Assembly (NCBI GenBank): GCA_964568345.1
Contig: CAZMPG010000018.1
Location: 1 to 23,771 of the forward strand
Origin: UBA12088 sp964568345
Lineage (GTDB): Bacteria > Patescibacteriota > Minisyncoccia > Phycocordibacterales > UBA12088
Direction of reading: 5' to 3'
Length of the DNA stretch: 23,771 nt
Part shown: positions 20,817 to 23,771 of the stretch, piece by piece
Layout: every line of letters begins with the position of its first letter
Numbering within the stretch: the stretch's first letter is position 1
The notes under the pieces: generated by a model
The model's input: the letters and a program-made list of their open reading frames with translations, nothing else
What the model was told of the DNA's origin: nothing
Database searches by the model: none
Position numbers and translations under genes: made by a program

Positions 20817-20848
20817 GGTGGTACGTCTGTTACCATAACCTCTAAGCT

Positions 20849-21229
20849 ATGGAAGAACCATTCAAACCACTCGGTAGTGAGACGCCCCAGGGTGCGGCGC
20901 AGCAGCCTACGCCGCACAAGAACATCGGCATGGCGGTTGTCGCCTACCTCATCTTCTTCGTCCCCCTCTTGACCGAGAGCAAGAAGGATCCGTTCGTGCT
21001 CTACCACGTGAAGCAAGGCATCGTGCTCACGGTAGCCGGGGTGCTCGTGTGGATACTGAGCAACATCCTCATGTGGTCTATGCCGATCTTCTTCCCATTT
21101 GCACCGCTCCTCGGCCTTGTCAACCTCGGTCTCTTCGTACTCCTCATCATCGGTATCGCCCATGCACTCCAGGGCGAGGAGAAGCCGCTGCCGCTCATTG
21201 GGTCGTTTGCCGCCTCGATCAAGCTGTAG
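20849..21229 (+). CDS. DUF4870/Tic20-like small membrane protein
   Basis: 126 residues. A polar, Pro/Gln-rich N-terminus (about 1-25) leads to three or four hydrophobic spans: I-G-M-A-V-V-A-Y-L-I-F-F-V-P-L-L, then H-V-K-Q-G-I-V-L-T-V-A-G-V-L-V-W-I-L, then F-A-P-L-L-G-L-V-N-L-G-L-F-V-L-L-I-I-G-I-A. The F-V-L-Y-H-V-K-Q-G segment between the first two spans and the closing A-L-Q-G-E-E-K-P-L-P-L-I-G motif are typical of the DUF4870 family. Function unknown. It has its own promoter, and the 116-aa gene follows after 26 nt. Confidence 0.82.
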   Translation: MEEPFKPLGSETPQGAAQQPTPHKNIGMAVVAYLIFFVPLLTESKKDPFVLYHVKQGIVLTVAGVLVWILSNILMWSMPIFFPFAPLLGLVNLGLFVLLIIGIAHALQGEEKPLPLIGSFAASIKL

Positions 21230-21238
21230 TGGTATTAC
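21230..21238 (+). promoter_or_regulatory. Possible extended -10 (TGG-TATTAC) for the 116-aa gene
   Basis: TGG-TATTAC starts at the base after the preceding stop and lies 17 nt before the ATG at 21256, the same gap as at ftsA. Confidence 0.4.
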
Positions 21239-21255
21239 GCACTAACAAATTCTCT

Positions 21256-21606
21256 ATGGGTGAAGGTCCTGCGAAGTTTAGCATCGACAAGGGGGGAAAG
21301 GAGACATTCAATGCCGGGGGAAGGGAGAATCAGAATGACCCTGCAGCACGAGTGCCAGGACACAACGATGTGCCGTATGAAAAGGTGGATACTCGTCGCA
21401 TATCCGCGGGGGCACCCAAGGGCTTCGAGGATTTTCTAGGGGCTGTTGCAAAGCCTGTGCCAGGGCATGGCGCTATACCTTACGAACACGATAGCGATGC
21501 GGTGTGGAAGGATGCACAGGAGGTAATCCAACAGCCGCCCAAAAAAGACGACCCCTGGGGGAGTGTGCGTGGCAGCGACGTGGGGAGGAAACGGGGATCT
21601 CAGTAG
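21256..21606 (+). CDS. Small hydrophilic protein with two VPGHxxxPYE repeats
   Basis: 116 residues, very hydrophilic, rich in Gly, Asp, Lys and Pro, probably largely unstructured. Two copies of one motif stand out: R-V-P-G-H-N-D-V-P-Y-E-K (about 34-45) and P-V-P-G-H-G-A-I-P-Y-E-H (about 72-83). The consensus V-P-G-H-x-x-x-P-Y-E could be a short linear binding motif or metal site. No signal peptide or membrane span. The frame is open further upstream, but that part overlaps the membrane-protein gene and is Arg/Pro-rich shadow sequence; the ATG at 21256 lies 17 nt after a plausible -10 box. Family not recognised. It converges on the next minus-strand gene with only 9 nt between stops. Confidence 0.65.
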   Translation: MGEGPAKFSIDKGGKETFNAGGRENQNDPAARVPGHNDVPYEKVDTRRISAGAPKGFEDFLGAVAKPVPGHGAIPYEHDSDAVWKDAQEVIQQPPKKDDPWGSVRGSDVGRKRGSQ

Positions 21607-21615
21607 ATCGTACAG

Positions 21616-22374
21616 CTATCTGCTTGTTGGGGAGAGTGTCGCACGGACGATCTCATCAATCTCATCACTCGGCACGATGCCCCCGAGCACGCCACGGACC
21701 ACTTGCTCCTGTATAGTGGAATCCCACAGCGTGGTCGGTCCACCGGGGACGCGCTTACTGTCCCAGCGCTGCACCAATGCTTGCGAGTACGCGAGGGGTA
21801 CGCTCACCACCACGATATCATCAACGTGCTCATAGGTCCGTGCGTACCGGCGTGCTCGTGCTACCTGCTCGTGTTTGTGCTCAAGTGTTTCGGGCCGCGT
21901 GTCTGTGGTAAACTGGATCCCCACCGATCCTGACCGCGTCGCAGTCTCCTGTACTCGAGCTCCGCGCCGGTGCGCGTTGCGGTGAATGATAAAGTCAATC
22001 TTTGTATTGACGTCTTGGAGGACGTCTGCCTCAATCACCTCGAACGAAGCGCCGCAGTCAATCGCGATGCGCTCGAGCAACGTACGCACCATTTTTTCCG
22101 CGACGTTTCCTTGCCCCTCGGGTCGATCCGTGAGAAGTCGCTGGTACCACGCTCGCTGATCAGGAGATGTACGGCCGCTCGTATCACCGAGCGCCTGGGT
22201 GAGGAGCTGCGCGTCGAGGAGCGACCGCAGGGCGCGCTTCGCCGTAACGATTGCGTACTGCTTCTGGAGGTGTACGGGTACCCCGCTGGCGAAGGTGTAC
22301 GAAACACCCCACGCACCGTCGTGCCTCGGTCGCGTAGCGACCTTACGGAAAGGGAAGTATCTTTTTGTGATGAT
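21616..22374 (-). CDS. Nuclease-like protein with no ordinary start codon (252 aa as drawn)
   Basis: The first ATG in frame is at 22092, giving 158 residues. Clearly coding sequence continues upstream to a TAG at 22380-22378: K-R-Y-F-P-F-R-K-V-A-T-R-P-R-H-D-G-A-W-G-V-S-Y-T, then a helical stretch, D-T-S-G-R-T-S-P-D-Q-R-A-W-Y-Q-R, and A-E-K running straight into M-V-R-T-L-L-E-R. No ATG, GTG or TTG lies in those roughly 95 codons. The drawn start is the first of two consecutive ATC codons after the TAG (22374), a guess. The core D-V-N-T-K-I-D-F-I-I-H ... S-V-G-I-Q-F-T-T-D suggests a PD-(D/E)XK-like nuclease fold (Asp of I-D-F, then I-Q-F-T), although the usual Lys is not seen. A frameshift near the 5' end is the main alternative. 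Confidence 0.55.
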   Translation of the reverse strand: MITKRYFPFRKVATRPRHDGAWGVSYTFASGVPVHLQKQYAIVTAKRALRSLLDAQLLTQALGDTSGRTSPDQRAWYQRLLTDRPEGQGNVAEKMVRTLLERIAIDCGASFEVIEADVLQDVNTKIDFIIHRNAHRRGARVQETATRSGSVGIQFTTDTRPETLEHKHEQVARARRYARTYEHVDDIVVVSVPLAYSQALVQRWDSKRVPGGPTTLWDSTIQEQVVRGVLGGIVPSDEIDEIVRATLSPTSR

Positions 22375-22421
22375 GTGCTAGTCTTTGCTCGAATCTATTT
22401 CTAGGAAAGACCGTAACTACA

Positions 22422-22552
22422 ACACGCGGAGCGTGTGGTGGCTTTATGCCTCTGCGTACGCATTGGGGCGCGCAGTTTGCGCTAACGCGCAAGCAAGCAT
22501 CTATGTGCTTGCCCCGCCCTCCCAATACGCACACAAAGGAGCTTCGCTCCTT
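22422..22552. other. Hairpin-rich intergenic region, possible structured RNA
   Basis: Perfect short hairpins follow one another: ACACGC/GCGTGT (22422-22427, 22431-22436), GCGCA/TGCGC (22470-22474, 22478-22482), GCAAGCA/TGCTTGC (22493-22499, 22506-22512) and AAGGAGC/GCTCCTT (22536-22542, 22546-22552). Longer-range pairs GCGTA/TACGC (22454-22458, 22526-22530) and TTGGG/CCCAA (22463-22467, 22521-22525) could close the middle two into one domain. No gene is convincing here. Confidence 0.45.
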
Positions 22553-22556
22553 GCTC

Positions 22557-22597
22557 CCAAAAAGAAAAGAGCACTCAGAGACTAGATCAATGAGTGC
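22557..22597 (-). terminator. Rho-independent terminator of the 319-aa gene
   Basis: GCACTCA / TGAGTGC stem (22571-22577, 22591-22597) with a 13-nt loop. On the minus strand it is followed by a T-rich tract (plus-strand A-rich 22557-22570). It lies 34 nt past the stop at 22632. Confidence 0.7.
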
Positions 22598-22631
22598 CCA
22601 AGATTACCGAAACTGTGGAGGTGAGTCTGCG

Positions 22632-23591
22632 TCAGGCAGCGAGTGAAAACGTGCTCGCGATTGCGGGACAACGCTCGATGATTCCGGTGCGGTGCATCCC
22701 CCATCTAATGTTGCTACAGCAGAACGACTTCTCCTCGTCCGGCGACAGGTCGTTCGGTACGATGTAGATCATGTCCGAATGCACAGCGCCAGCCAGCGAG
22801 CCTTCAGCGACCTCGAGAACCGAGACCAACATGCAGCCGATACGACGTGCTGTCAGTTGGCCATCGCGCTGTTCCAAAAACACGTAGACCACTTGCTGTT
22901 CTTTGGGTGTCGGCAACGAGTGTTTAGCAATCAACTCGCGGAGCTCATCGTCACTGGTGTCCATCGTATCGCCGATCATGTGCAGCACAGGAACGCTGTC
23001 GCCGTAACGCTTCACGTCACGCGGAATGTCAGCCACGTGTCTGGTGTCAGACACAAGCTCGTCCATCATGAAGTCGAGCGTCCGGTAGGTGCCGGGAAAA
23101 TCGACCACACGATCTTCGATCTTGACGCCGAATGTCCCTTCATCATCGGTGTACGACCTGTTTGGTTCGGTTGTCAAACCGCGTTGGCGCAACTGTTCGA
23201 TGAGAGCTGCATAGGTACGGTCCTGGTGCTTGTGCGTCCAGAAGTTCCGAGTCATCGGAAAGTCTTCGCGCCCAGCTTCTGCCGGATCCCAAGTCAACCA
23301 CGAGGGCTGTTGGTATTCACGGTGGAGCTGCATAAGCAGACGAGCTTCCGGCGAACAGAATTGCTCGCAGAAGTTGTCCCAGGCCCTCGGAAGAATGACG
23401 GTCCGGTTGTAGGCACGGTCGAACATGCCATGATACACAAAGCACGGGCTGCCTGACATCGCCTGACCTTCCGCACGGAAAGTCCAGTGATCGCCGACCT
23501 GCGATTCGCACTGGTTGGGATCAAGTTGTGTCGGATTTTCGGCAACGTGTTTGATAACAGCGTCGGCGAAAGCTTGTTGAGTGATGATCAT
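22632..23591 (-). CDS. Uncharacterised soluble protein (319 aa)
   Basis: I do not recognise a family. The ATG at 23591 is favoured over the upstream one (23669) because GGAGAT stands 5 nt before it. The protein is soluble, with no signal peptide or membrane span, and is rich in Asp, Glu, Arg and His. Notable segments: W-T-F-R-A-E-G-Q-A-M-S-G-S-P-C-F-V-Y-H-G-M-F-D, the H/K/D-rich N-F-W-T-H-K-H-Q-D-R-T-Y, D-F-P-G-T-Y-R-T-L-D-F-M-M-D-E-L, and a C-terminal C-C-S-N-I-R-W-G-M-H. Its codons are less G/C-biased than those of the housekeeping genes, and it alone combines an AT-rich promoter, a clear Shine-Dalgarno and a terminator. This suggests an accessory, possibly acquired gene. Confidence 0.75.
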   Translation of the reverse strand: MIITQQAFADAVIKHVAENPTQLDPNQCESQVGDHWTFRAEGQAMSGSPCFVYHGMFDRAYNRTVILPRAWDNFCEQFCSPEARLLMQLHREYQQPSWLTWDPAEAGREDFPMTRNFWTHKHQDRTYAALIEQLRQRGLTTEPNRSYTDDEGTFGVKIEDRVVDFPGTYRTLDFMMDELVSDTRHVADIPRDVKRYGDSVPVLHMIGDTMDTSDDELRELIAKHSLPTPKEQQVVYVFLEQRDGQLTARRIGCMLVSVLEVAEGSLAGAVHSDMIYIVPNDLSPDEEKSFCCSNIRWGMHRTGIIERCPAIASTFSLAA

Positions 23592-23664
23592 TTCTATCTC
23601 CGTGTTCGGTTGGGAATGTGCGGTTTTGAGCCGATTGGTCCAAGAATTCAGCCAACGTAAATAA

Positions 23665-23698
23665 TGCATTATAATACTATATTGTCAAGTTTTTTACA
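23665..23698 (-). promoter_or_regulatory. AT-rich promoter region of the 319-aa gene
   Basis: On the minus strand TTGACA (23688-23683) is followed closely by TATTAT/TATAAT. The better-spaced pairing is an upstream TTGTAA with TATTAT at 17 bp. This is the most AT-rich patch in the window. Which elements pair is uncertain. The leader would be about 70 nt. Confidence 0.45.
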
Positions 23699-23751
23699 AA
23701 GTAACTGCTCACACCCTCCGCACGCTGTCATATAAAGGAACTACCCACACC

Positions 23752-23771
23752 ATGAGGTATCCTGAAGTGAG
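23752..23771 (+). CDS. Possible start of a plus-strand gene (truncated by window edge)
   Basis: ATG at 23752 opens M-R-Y-P-E-V and runs off the edge. A TATAAA-like -10 (23731-23736) lies 15 nt upstream. Six codons are too few to name it. Confidence 0.3.

Noticed and set aside
22385..22585. 66-codon plus-strand frame in the hairpin-rich gap
   Set aside because: It looks partly protein-like, but it spans several perfect hairpins and has no start signal; not enough to call a gene.
22692..23456. 254-codon plus-strand frame opposite the 319-aa gene
   Set aside because: The minus-strand gene has a Shine-Dalgarno, a promoter and a terminator; the plus frame has His/Val-rich shadow content and no start signals.

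Overview
This window looks like a piece of a GC-rich Candidate Phyla Radiation (Patescibacteria) chromosome, most likely from the Parcubacteria branch. The evidence is indirect: dense single-copy housekeeping genes on both strands, a CPR-style sigma-region-4/HARE-HTH regulator, a conserved 'AP-W-PF...FW' membrane protein at the left edge, short and mostly SD-less 5' leaders, a hicBA pair, and a degenerate HisRS-like paralogue. TGA is used as a normal stop (leuS, ychF, uvrB), so the genetic code is standard. No tRNA, rRNA, CRISPR array or insertion sequence was recognised.

Layout. 1-4058 (minus): 5' end of a membrane protein, a sigma-like regulator, leuS. 4114-5190 (plus): a PMM-like HAD phosphatase and a small unknown. 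5238-7458 (minus): a membrane protein, ychF and hicBA. 7618-8967: accessory patch with a secreted beta-barrel-like protein (one-base frameshift), a small charged protein and a two-TM protein. 8991-11411: uvrB, with a small gene diverging from interlocked promoters. 11468-14387 (minus): tgt, dsbB, a thioredoxin-like protein and pth. 14551-21606 (plus): lepB, a HisRS-like protein, rpsU-ybeY, ftsA, ftsZ, trxB, a DUF4870-type membrane protein and a small repeat-bearing protein. 21616-23591 (minus): a nuclease-like gene without an ordinary start codon, a hairpin-rich gap and a 319-aa unknown. A plus-strand gene begins at the right edge.

Functional themes. Translation and tRNA care (leuS, tgt, pth, rpsU, ybeY, HisRS-like), division (ftsA, ftsZ), protein export (lepB), thiol redox (dsbB, thioredoxin-like, trxB) and DNA repair (uvrB). 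Promoters are unusually legible: TATACT/TACACT -10 boxes often carry TGn extensions. The -10-to-start gaps fall into groups of 6-9, 16-17 and 30-36 nt, so many messages should be leaderless or nearly so.

The most unusual non-coding structures are: a 13-bp-periodic triple CGTATACG array that folds into two mutually exclusive perfect hairpins between the pth and lepB promoters; two related purine/pyrimidine inverted repeats at the 3' ends of dsbB and ftsZ; interlocked divergent promoters at uvrB; and a hairpin cluster at 22422-22552.
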